DNA from: Symbiobacteriaceae bacterium
Lineage (GTDB): Bacteria; Bacillota; JAAYKD01; WRDA01
Assembly (NCBI GenBank): GCA_009779515.1
Contig: WREE01000125.1
Location: 1-6,040, forward strand
Length of the DNA: 6,040 nt
Direction of reading: 5' to 3'
Numbering within the stretch: position 1 is the stretch's first letter; each line of letters starts with the position of its first letter. Below the pieces are notes generated by a model, which was not told the origin of the DNA, ran no database searches, and worked only from the letters and a program-made list of their open reading frames with translations. Below are positions 1 to 5,455 of this stretch, in pieces. The translations under genes and the position numbers were made by a program.

Positions 1-2
1 AA

Positions 3-320
3 AATTTTGGTTTGTCTATTTCTTACCCCAAGAAACCCGAAGATTTCGCCGACATTGTCCGTGATATCCGCTCGGGACGCTCCGTACTCATCTGCCTCGA
101 AACCATGGAGCCTAGCTCCATCGATATCTGGCTCAGCTACCTCTATGGTGCAGCTGTGGCTCTCGATGCCCAATTTGAACGGATCAGCGAGGGTATTTAC
201 ACCATGCTACCTATGGGGGTGGATGTAACTTCCAACTGTAAGGAGATCTACTTAGCCCGAGACAACCAGGAACGAGGGCGGGAAGCACGCGTTCGTCCCA
301 AAGAAGGGTTTGTTAACTAA
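3..320 (+). CDS. sepF: Cell division protein SepF, C-terminal part (5' end outside window)
   Basis: SepF is a cytoplasmic, membrane-associated protein that bundles and anchors FtsZ at the division septum in Gram-positive bacteria. The visible 105 residues match the SepF C-terminal domain: a lead-in strand (SISYPKKPEDF), the helix and strand containing RSGRSVLICLE, then the conserved stretch around YLYGAAVALDA and the end of the fold, SEGIYTMLPMGVDV. The Gly-Ala after the helix corresponds to the region needed for dimer/polymer contacts in the family. The reading frame is open to the left edge (Asn-Phe-Gly before the first TTG), and full SepF proteins are about 140-160 residues with an N-terminal membrane-targeting helix and linker. 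I therefore read this as a truncated gene whose start lies upstream, not as a short gene starting at the TTG at 12. The stop is 5 bases before divIVA, so the two are probably cotranscribed. Domain identity is confident; the start is not visible. Confidence 0.9.
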   Translation, partial: NFGLSISYPKKPEDFADIVRDIRSGRSVLICLETMEPSSIDIWLSYLYGAAVALDAQFERISEGIYTMLPMGVDVTSNCKEIYLARDNQERGREARVRPKEGFVN

Positions 321-325
321 AGTTT

Positions 326-811
326 ATGCTAACCCCACTGGATATTCACAATAAGGAGTTCAAGAAGAGCCTCCGTGGCTACGACGAAATGGAAGTAGAC
401 CAGTTTCTCGATGAGGTAGTGCGAGACTATGAAACTATCTACCGAGAGCTAAATTTATTGCGAGATAAAGTTCTGGGGCTGGAAGAGCGAATTGAGCAGT
501 TTCAAGTAATGGAAGATAACCTTAAAAAGACCTTGCTGGTTGCTCAGGAAGCATCAGATAAGCTCAGGGACAACGCCCAGCGAGAGGGAGAGCTCATCCT
601 ACGGGAGGCTGAGGCTAAAGCTGGCAGGATAGTTGATGAAGCGCGAACTCGGGTGCAACAAGCCACCACCGAGTTTGAGGAGCTGCGTACCAATGCGGCT
701 ATCTTTCGCAGCCGTATAAAGTCCCTGTTGTTAGCCCAGGTGGAAATTCTAGACAGCAGCGATTGGCCTACCAACGGCACACCATCCCAGGAAGAAGGAC
801 ACACTAAATGA
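326..811 (+). CDS. divIVA: DivIVA-family division-site/polarity protein
   Basis: DivIVA binds negatively curved membrane at poles and septa and recruits partner proteins. The 161-residue product opens with the family signature LTPLDIHNKEF followed by LRGYDEMEVDQFLDEV (about residues 2-31), which is the membrane-binding N-terminal domain. A long coiled coil follows, rich in Glu, Arg, Leu and Ala (about residues 33-137), and the tail is short and polar (WPTNGTPSQEEGHTK). The length is usual. In B. subtilis DivIVA, Phe17 and Arg18 at the crossed loop insert into the membrane; the aligned residues here are Leu16 and Arg17, a conservative hydrophobic swap. The ATG at 326 is fixed by the signature N-terminus, yet no good Shine-Dalgarno lies at normal distance (the nearest purine run, AAGAAGGG, ends 17 bases upstream). 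Translation is probably coupled to sepF. The gene ends in ATGA shared with the racemase start. Confidence 0.95.
   Translation: MLTPLDIHNKEFKKSLRGYDEMEVDQFLDEVVRDYETIYRELNLLRDKVLGLEERIEQFQVMEDNLKKTLLVAQEASDKLRDNAQREGELILREAEAKAGRIVDEARTRVQQATTEFEELRTNAAIFRSRIKSLLLAQVEILDSSDWPTNGTPSQEEGHTK
793..799 (+). promoter_or_regulatory. Ribosome binding site of the racemase gene
   Basis: AGAAGGA sits 8 bases before the ATG at 808, inside the last codons of divIVA. It supports ATG 808 as the start even though it overlaps the divIVA stop (ATGA). Confidence 0.75.
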
Positions 812-1521
812 TCGATTATACCAAAGACTTAGTAGTTGGAGTTATCGGCGGCATGGGCCCGGAGGCTACCGCCGACTTCTTTATGAAGCTGTTGCAGTTA
901 ACCCCGGCGACCAAAGATCAAGAGCATCTGCGGGTGCTTATTGACAGTAACGGCAAGGTGCCCGACCGCAACACCGCCATCATGGAAGGTGGGGAAGACC
1001 CAGCGCCTGTTTTACGGGAGATGGCGCAAAACCTCCAACGAGCGGGGGCTCAACTTCTGGTCATTCCCTGCAACACCGCTCACTACTACCACCCAACCAT
1101 CCAGGAGGCAGTAACCATCCCGGTTCTGCATATCCAGCAAGAGGTATATAAAACTTTAGCCAGGGAGTACCCCAGCTTAAAGAAAGTCGGTCTGCTGGCT
1201 ACCACTTCCACCCTCTACACCAACTTATACCAGCGCTTTGCCGAGGATGCCGGAATCATCTTACTTACGCCCCAGGAAAGCTCTCAGGAGCAGCTGGTTT
1301 TAGCAGGCATCCGAGCGGTAAAAGCAGGGGATAAGGTTAAAGGGAAGAGTCTGCTGTTCCAAGCTGCCCAGGAGTTGCTACAGCAAGGTGCTGAGGGACT
1401 CATCGCCGGTTGTACGGAGATTCCCTTGGTGTTGTTTCCCACTGACTTTACTGTCCCCCTGGTTGATGCTACCGAAATATTGGCGCAAGCAACCTTGGTG
1501 GCAGCACGACCGCATCCTTGA
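808..1521 (+). CDS. Aspartate/glutamate racemase family protein
   Basis: The 237-residue product belongs to the PLP-independent Asp/Glu racemase superfamily, in the aspartate racemase/YgeA-like branch, not the MurI glutamate racemases. The N-terminus carries VGVIGGMGPEAT (about 10-21), then a substrate-loop motif around VPDRN (51-55). The two catalytic thiols are present: Cys88 in PCNTAHYY and Cys202 in AGCTEIPLVL. They act as the opposing acid and base that take and return the alpha proton. The length matches the family (about 230-240). Substrate cannot be read from sequence: aspartate is the default guess, but glutamate or broad-range racemases share these motifs. A soluble cytoplasmic enzyme is expected, with no signal peptide. 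It overlaps divIVA by 4 bases at its start and lspA by 4 bases at its end, so it is embedded in a division and envelope operon. A role in supplying D-Asp or D-Glu to peptidoglycan is suggested by this context but not shown. Confidence 0.88.
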   Translation: MIDYTKDLVVGVIGGMGPEATADFFMKLLQLTPATKDQEHLRVLIDSNGKVPDRNTAIMEGGEDPAPVLREMAQNLQRAGAQLLVIPCNTAHYYHPTIQEAVTIPVLHIQQEVYKTLAREYPSLKKVGLLATTSTLYTNLYQRFAEDAGIILLTPQESSQEQLVLAGIRAVKAGDKVKGKSLLFQAAQELLQQGAEGLIAGCTEIPLVLFPTDFTVPLVDATEILAQATLVAARPHP

Positions 1522-2033
1522 GCTTCAAGCTAGCCAAAGGGGTTATGGCGCGACTATCTTCCCTTCGGGCAGGTTTATCCTGGGAGCTGTGGCTGTTACC
1601 CTTCCTGATAGCCCTAGACCGTATTTCGAAGAATATGGTGGAGTTACACCTTCCCTGGCAAGTTCATGTCCCTTTTCTACCCAAGTTACTGGGGTTTTAT
1701 TACACTGCCAATACTGGAGCAGCTTTTTCCATTTTCACTGGGCAAAACGCTATATTAGCAACGATAGCCTCAGTGGCTGCTATCTTCTTGCTTGTAGTTC
1801 GTCCACGTCTCACTGAAGGTAAAACGATGCTCCGAGTTACCTGGTGCCTCATGCTTGCCGGAGCTCTAGGTAATCTGTGGGATCGGCTCACCCGCGGTGC
1901 GGTGGTAGATTTTTTATTTTTTGAATTTATTAACTTTCCCGTCTTTAACATAGCCGATACCTGTATGGTATGCGGCTTATCTCTTTATATTTTGGTAACG
2001 ATGTTCACTCCTGTTACCCGAGATATATCATGA
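1518..2033 (+). CDS. lspA: Prolipoprotein signal peptidase (signal peptidase II)
   Basis: LspA is an inner-membrane aspartyl protease that cuts the signal peptide from diacylglyceryl-modified prolipoproteins just before the lipobox cysteine. The family motifs are all visible in a 171-residue reading: LDRISK (33-38) after the first membrane segment, NTGAAFSIF (65-73), then GALGNLWDRLTRGAVVDF (115-132) and FNIADTC (143-149). The catalytic pair is Asp131 and Asp147. Four hydrophobic segments (about 24-33, 79-94, 104-121, 148-163) fit the usual topology. The start is uncertain: TTG 1518 overlaps the racemase stop as TTGA and suits coupling, whereas ATG 1545 gives a 162-residue protein closer to a typical N-terminus, but its AAAGGGG lies only 2 bases upstream. 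The end overlaps the rluD start as ATGA. A T6-A-T6 tract at 1910-1922 lies between the two catalytic aspartates. Confidence 0.93.
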   Translation: MSFKLAKGVMARLSSLRAGLSWELWLLPFLIALDRISKNMVELHLPWQVHVPFLPKLLGFYYTANTGAAFSIFTGQNAILATIASVAAIFLLVVRPRLTEGKTMLRVTWCLMLAGALGNLWDRLTRGAVVDFLFFEFINFPVFNIADTCMVCGLSLYILVTMFTPVTRDIS

Positions 2034-3010
2034 ACCGCGAAAAGGTCTTATTAAGCGCTTCCTCAGAGGAGCTACGGCTCATCCAGGATGAGGAAGAAAG
2101 CTGGGAAGAAAGTATTAGTTACTATCTCAGCGAGGCTGCTCCCCGTTTGGATCTTTGGTTGGTGAGCCAGTTGGGTATCAGCCGTAATCAGGTGCAAAAG
2201 CTCATCAGTTCCGGTGCCATAACCGTAGGCGGTAAACAGCTAAACGCGGCAGCTACCCTCCAGCCGGGTCTGGAAGTGGCTATTACCTGGCCTCTCCCCC
2301 GTGAACTTCAGCTGGTAGGGGAAGATATACCTCTTGATATCGTCTATGAAGATAGCCATATGGTGGTGGTTAACAAAGCTAAGGGGATGGTGGTGCATCC
2401 TGCCGTGGGCAACTGGACGGGGACCTTGGTTCAGGCTTTGCTGTACCATTGCCGCGACTTGCAAGCTATTGGCGGTACCCTTCGTCCCGGGATTGTCCAT
2501 CGTTTGGACAAAGACACTACCGGTTTATTGGTGGTCGCCAAAAACGAAAACGCCATGAATAGCCTAAGCCATCAACTTAAAGAGCGCAGTATGACCAGGG
2601 AGTACCTGGCACTGGTGTGGGGAGGATTTGCCGACGATACCGGGTCGATAGCGTTGCCTATCGGCAGGCACCCCAAAGAACGCCAGAAGATGGCGGTAAC
2701 TCCTTCGGGACGAGCAGCCCAGACCGACTACCGAGTATTAGCGCGTTTTAAGGAGTGGAGCTGGTTGGCTCTTACTTTATACAGCGGGCGCACCCACCAA
2801 ATCCGTGTGCATTTAAGCCATAGCGGGCATCCGGTAGTGGGGGATCCTTTATACGGGAGTAGGCCTAACCCTTTGGGGCTTACTAGCCAGGGGCTGCACG
2901 CCTGGCGTTTGTGTTTGGATCATCCCGCTTCCGGCAACCGCTCTTGCTGGGAAAGCCAACCCCCCCCCGAACTTAGCCGAGCTTTGGAGTTATGTGCCCT
3001 AAGAAAATAA
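2030..3010 (+). CDS. rluD: RluA/RluD-family large-subunit pseudouridine synthase
   Basis: This family converts specific uridines of 23S rRNA to pseudouridine. The 326-residue product has an S4 RNA-binding domain (about 38-85, RLDLWLVSQLGISRNQVQKL) followed by the RluA catalytic domain. The signature HRLDKDTTGLLVVAK (157-171) contains the catalytic Asp160, and SGRTHQIRVHLSHSGHPVVG (252-271) is the second family motif. The start at 2030 overlaps the lspA stop as ATGA; the frame stays open to an ATG at 1970, but that would overlap lspA by 64 bases. Residues 1-28 form an acidic extension (RLIQDEEESWEES) before the S4 domain, somewhat longer than usual. A run of nine C (2960-2968) encodes three prolines near the C-terminus. 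The position next to lspA is the common Firmicutes arrangement (ylyB in B. subtilis). The exact target uridine is inferred, so rluD is a family-level name. Confidence 0.93.
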   Translation: MNREKVLLSASSEELRLIQDEEESWEESISYYLSEAAPRLDLWLVSQLGISRNQVQKLISSGAITVGGKQLNAAATLQPGLEVAITWPLPRELQLVGEDIPLDIVYEDSHMVVVNKAKGMVVHPAVGNWTGTLVQALLYHCRDLQAIGGTLRPGIVHRLDKDTTGLLVVAKNENAMNSLSHQLKERSMTREYLALVWGGFADDTGSIALPIGRHPKERQKMAVTPSGRAAQTDYRVLARFKEWSWLALTLYSGRTHQIRVHLSHSGHPVVGDPLYGSRPNPLGLTSQGLHAWRLCLDHPASGNRSCWESQPPPELSRALELCALRK

Positions 3011-3106
3011 GGTTAAAGCCCTGTCAATGTAAAAAACCAAGCTACGAAACCTTCTCTCAACTATTCACCGCATGTAGCATTGATTATACAAAGAAGGTGA
3101 ACACTC
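3011..3106 (+). promoter_or_regulatory. rluD-pdp intergenic leader with possible Shine-Dalgarno sequestration
   Basis: This is the only sizeable gap in the window. Seen directly: ACCTTCT (3049-3055) is a perfect complement of AGAAGGT (3092-3098), and TTCACC (3064-3069) is a perfect complement of GGTGAA (3096-3101). Both targets cover the pdp Shine-Dalgarno. GCTAC (3041-3045) can pair with GTAGC (3074-3078), which combined with the first pairing would form a pseudoknot. AAGGTT at the rluD end (3009-3014) can compete for AACCTT (3048-3053). The stems are short and could be chance, and I match them to no known riboswitch. No convincing sigma-A promoter and no hairpin with a T-run is present, so pdp may be read through from rluD. 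Confidence 0.3.
3092..3100 (+). promoter_or_regulatory. Ribosome binding site of pdp
   Basis: AGAAGGTGA, a good Shine-Dalgarno, ends 6 bases before the ATG at 3107 and fixes that start. It is the strongest such site on the plus strand of this window. Confidence 0.85.
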
Positions 3107-4411
3107 ATGCTAATCCACGATATTATTACCACCAAAAGGGACGGTGGTGCGCTTTCCTCTTCACAGATTGAGTTTTTTATCAAGGGGTTGGTTGGAGGCA
3201 GCTTTGGTGAAGAGCAAGTTGCCGCTCTGCTTATGGCCATATATATCCACGGTATGCAGGAACAAGAACTGGTAAACTTCACCCTGGGGATGGCTAACTC
3301 CGGAGAGATGCTAGACCTTTCTTCTTTGCCAGGTATACCGGTAGACAAACATAGCACCGGTGGGGTAGGGGATAAGCTAACTTTAGTAGTGGCACCGCTC
3401 GCAGCTGCTGCAGGGGTAACTGTCGCCAAGATGAGTGGTAGAGGGCTAGGGCATACCGGGGGGACTATCGATAAGCTGGAAGCGATTCCCGGCTTAGTTA
3501 CCGAGCTAAGTGAAGAAGCCTTCCTGGAACAGGTGCGTCAAATAAAAGTGGCAATTATTTCCCAAAGTGCCTCCTTGGTACCTGCCGATAAAATCCTCTA
3601 CGATTTACGCAACCGTACGGCTACGGTTTCATCAATTCCCTTAATTGCCTCCAGCATTATGTCCAAGAAGCTGGCAGCAGGCTGCGGGAAAATTTTATTG
3701 GATGTTACCGTGGGTCAAGGCGCCTTCATGAAGGATCTTCCCTCGGCTATAGCTCTGGCGGAAGCCATGGTAGCTATCGGCAACGGCGCTGGCAGAGAAA
3801 CTGTTGCCATTCTTACCAATATGGATGAGCCGTTAGGTTATACCATTGGCAATGGGCTAGAGGTAAAAGAGGCGATGCAGACTCTGGCAGGTTCGGGTCC
3901 TGAAGAGCTGGAAGAGTTGGCTTTGCTCTTTGTCTCGGAAATGATGCAACTGGCAGGCTTGGGAGAGGCCAGTAGTCACCTCTCCTACCTGCGGCAACTA
4001 CTGTTAGACGGCACTGCTCTACAATTCTTCCGCCGGATGGTCGAAGCCCAGGGAGGAGATGCAACAGCCGTTTTTGACCATACTTCAACCTTTGCCTTAG
4101 CTAAGGTGACCCAGCCTTACCTGGCGCCCCAAAGCGGATATGTGAGCAAAATAAATGCTCTGCTCCTGGGTGAAGCCGCCGTCCTGCTAGGAGCAGGTCG
4201 GCTGAACAAAGGTGATACTTTAGATATGGCTGCTGGTATAAGGTTGGAGTGCGGAAGAGGTAAGTTTACCCAGATCGGAGAACCTTTGTGTCAACTCCAC
4301 GCTGCCAGTGATGCCTTAATTGCCAGGGCTATGCCTTTGGTAGCGCAAGCCTTTACCTTCGCTGCGGAGCCCCCCAAGCGACCCCAGCAAGTCTTGGGAA
4401 GGATTATTTAA
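3107..4411 (+). CDS. pdp: Pyrimidine-nucleoside phosphorylase
   Basis: Pdp catalyses phosphorolysis of uridine, deoxyuridine and thymidine to the free base plus (deoxy)ribose-1-phosphate, a cytosolic salvage/catabolic reaction. The 434-residue length matches the Bacillus/Geobacillus enzymes and the numbering aligns closely. KHSTGG is at 81-86 with His82, and phosphate-site residues Lys108, Ser110 and Thr120 lie in VAKMSGRGLGHTGGT. Base-binding residues are Arg168, Ser183 and Lys187 (SSIMSKK), and Leu243 and Glu255 fall at the monovalent-cation site. Domain order is the family one: N-terminal helical domain, phosphate-binding alpha/beta domain, and a C-terminal barrel-sandwich domain (about 340-434) with the usual LGAGR motif (361-365). 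Thymidine phosphorylase DeoA is the close alternative, but the length and IPVDKHSTGGVGDK context favour the broader Pdp. The stop overlaps that of the convergent dut gene. It may form part of the upstream transcript or have its own regulation through the leader. Confidence 0.95.
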   Translation: MLIHDIITTKRDGGALSSSQIEFFIKGLVGGSFGEEQVAALLMAIYIHGMQEQELVNFTLGMANSGEMLDLSSLPGIPVDKHSTGGVGDKLTLVVAPLAAAAGVTVAKMSGRGLGHTGGTIDKLEAIPGLVTELSEEAFLEQVRQIKVAIISQSASLVPADKILYDLRNRTATVSSIPLIASSIMSKKLAAGCGKILLDVTVGQGAFMKDLPSAIALAEAMVAIGNGAGRETVAILTNMDEPLGYTIGNGLEVKEAMQTLAGSGPEELEELALLFVSEMMQLAGLGEASSHLSYLRQLLLDGTALQFFRRMVEAQGGDATAVFDHTSTFALAKVTQPYLAPQSGYVSKINALLLGEAAVLLGAGRLNKGDTLDMAAGIRLECGRGKFTQIGEPLCQLHAASDALIARAMPLVAQAFTFAAEPPKRPQQVLGRII

Positions 4412-4866
4412 CGGCGTCCGGTGCTACCTAACCCTCCCCGACGAACTTCCCTCTCTCTGTCTTCGCCCTCTACTCGCAAGTAGGGGAGAAAAATTCCTTG
4501 CGCGATCCGCTCTCCTGCAGTAATATATGCAGCTATGCTACTGGTGTTCCACACCAATATTTGAATATGCCCTTCGTTAGTCGGGTTATCGGCATAATCC
4601 GCATCAATAACCCCTACGCCGTTGGCCATCATCAACCCGCGGTTGAGGGCAAGGCTGGAACGCAAAGCTAGTAGGAGAAACTCCTCAGGAGGTAGGTAGA
4701 CCTTCAACCCGGTGGGGATAAGCGTTACCACGTTAGGGGGACATAGAGTCTCTTCCGCGGCGGCGATATCGTAAGCGGCGCTGTACTGGGTCTTGCGTTC
4801 AGGTAAAATTAGCCCTGACTCGGCATAGGCCGAGATCAGGGCAAAGCAGCGCTTAACTTCCTCCAT
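4408..4866 (-). CDS. dut: Deoxyuridine 5'-triphosphate nucleotidohydrolase (dUTPase)
   Basis: Dut hydrolyses dUTP to dUMP and pyrophosphate, keeping uracil out of DNA and feeding thymidylate synthesis. The 152-residue product has all five motifs of the homotrimeric family. Motif I is AAYDIAAAE (30-38), with the aspartate at 33. Motif II is RSSLAL (69-74). Motif III is NGVGVIDADYADN (82-94), with the catalytic-site Asp88 and the base-binding Tyr91. Motif IV is GERIAQGIF (118-126). Motif V is GGLGSTG (144-150). Motif II has RSS rather than RSG, and motif V has Leu where many dUTPases have the stacking Phe; a similar pattern occurs in Bacillus phage-type enzymes. The start ATG overlaps the iorB stop by one base (TAATG) with no clear Shine-Dalgarno, so coupling to iorB is likely. 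The stop overlaps pdp. Codons 9-19 contain a strong hairpin (4812-4842). dCTP deaminases are related but have different motifs. Confidence 0.94.
   Translation of the reverse strand: MEEVKRCFALISAYAESGLILPERKTQYSAAYDIAAAEETLCPPNVVTLIPTGLKVYLPPEEFLLLALRSSLALNRGLMMANGVGVIDADYADNPTNEGHIQILVWNTSSIAAYITAGERIAQGIFLPYLRVEGEDREREVRRGGLGSTGRR
4803..4842 (-). terminator. Terminator-like hairpin inside the start of dut
   Basis: Read in the dut direction, GCCCTGATCTCGGC (4842-4829) pairs with GCCGAGTCAGGGC (4824-4812): 13 pairs, 10 of them G-C, one bulged A on the plus strand (4835) and a 4-base loop. It is followed at once by TAATTTTACC. This has the shape of an intrinsic terminator with a weak U-tract, but it lies 24-54 bases inside the dut coding sequence. 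It could be an attenuator between iorB and dut or a stability/translation element. In the plus direction it lacks a T-run. Confidence 0.35.
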
Positions 4867-5447
4867 TATAACGCCAACTGCTGTCCAGCAGCGAAAGCCA
4901 GGTGATTAACTTCCATAAAACGGGGAGGTACATTGGCTTCCAGAGCACTGCGCCACACCTCGCCGGGAATTTCTTGCCACAAAGTGGAGAGCGCTCCCAG
5001 GAGGACGACATTGGCTACGCGAGAGTTACCCAGCTGTAAAGCCTCATGCATGGCATCCACCAGACGTAGATTTCGGGTATGCCGTTCCAAAGTCGCTACA
5101 ACATCATCAGGGTAAGAGGCAGCTCCCGTAACTACACTCATGGGGTTGATGCGCTGGTTGTTCACCACCAGCAAACCATCCTTTTGCAAAAAATGCAAAG
5201 CCCGTTTGGCTTCCAACAGCTCGAAGCTTAACAGGGTATCGGCCTCCCCGGCTTCAATAACCGGAGAATATACTTTTTCGGCCACACAAATCTGGGTGGT
5301 TACCGTGCCACCTCTTTGGGCCATCCCATGAATCTCCGACATTTTAACATCCTTGCCTTGGGCTAAAGCGATCCAAGCTAAAATCCGGGAAGCTAGGATA
5401 GTCCCCTGACCACCAACACCTACTAAGAGGATCTTTCTGTCATGCAT
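4866..5447 (-). CDS. iorB: Indolepyruvate:ferredoxin oxidoreductase, beta subunit
   Basis: IorB is the small subunit of the cytoplasmic IorAB complex, which oxidatively decarboxylates aryl-pyruvates (indolepyruvate, phenylpyruvate) to aryl-acetyl-CoA with ferredoxin as electron acceptor; the reverse reductive carboxylation is also possible in some anaerobes. The 193 residues correspond to the gamma domain of 2-oxoacid:ferredoxin oxidoreductases. They show GVGGQGT (10-16) at the start of a Rossmann-like fold, SEIHGMAQRGG (37-47), and a segment with EAGEADTLLSFELLEAKR (65-82), all typical of IorB. The usual length is about 190-200. The ATG at 5447 lies 8 bases after the iorA stop. Its Shine-Dalgarno AAGGAGG is in the last iorA codons, and no in-frame alternative start exists nearer to it. 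The stop overlaps the dut start by one base. The exact 2-oxoacid used is inferred from the family. Confidence 0.93.
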   Translation of the reverse strand: MHDRKILLVGVGGQGTILASRILAWIALAQGKDVKMSEIHGMAQRGGTVTTQICVAEKVYSPVIEAGEADTLLSFELLEAKRALHFLQKDGLLVVNNQRINPMSVVTGAASYPDDVVATLERHTRNLRLVDAMHEALQLGNSRVANVVLLGALSTLWQEIPGEVWRSALEANVPPRFMEVNHLAFAAGQQLAL

Positions 5448-5455
5448 AGTCTAAG

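Noticed and set aside
12..320. A complete short gene starting at the TTG at 12
   Set aside because: The frame is open to the left edge and the product aligns only to the SepF C-terminal domain, so it is a truncated sepF.
1970..2029. An upstream ATG start for rluD
   Set aside because: It would overlap lspA by 64 bases and add residues that are only the shifted frame of lspA; the ATGA junction at 2030 is the better start.
3022..3027. Perfect TTGACA on the minus strand in the rluD-pdp gap
   Set aside because: No -10-like hexamer lies 16-18 bases downstream on that strand, and it would read antisense into rluD.
3062..3090. TATACA-like -10 element before pdp
   Set aside because: No acceptable -35 lies at the right distance, and the transcript would start inside the Shine-Dalgarno sequence.
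3061..3429. Minus-strand open frame of 122 codons opposite the start of pdp
   Set aside because: It lies opposite a clearly real gene, has a low-complexity composition (Ser, Pro, Ala) typical of antisense frames, and shows no recognisable domain.
4373..4398. CCCAAG/CTTGGG stem at the pdp end as a terminator
   Set aside because: Only 6 pairs with a 14-base loop, and no T-run follows in either direction.
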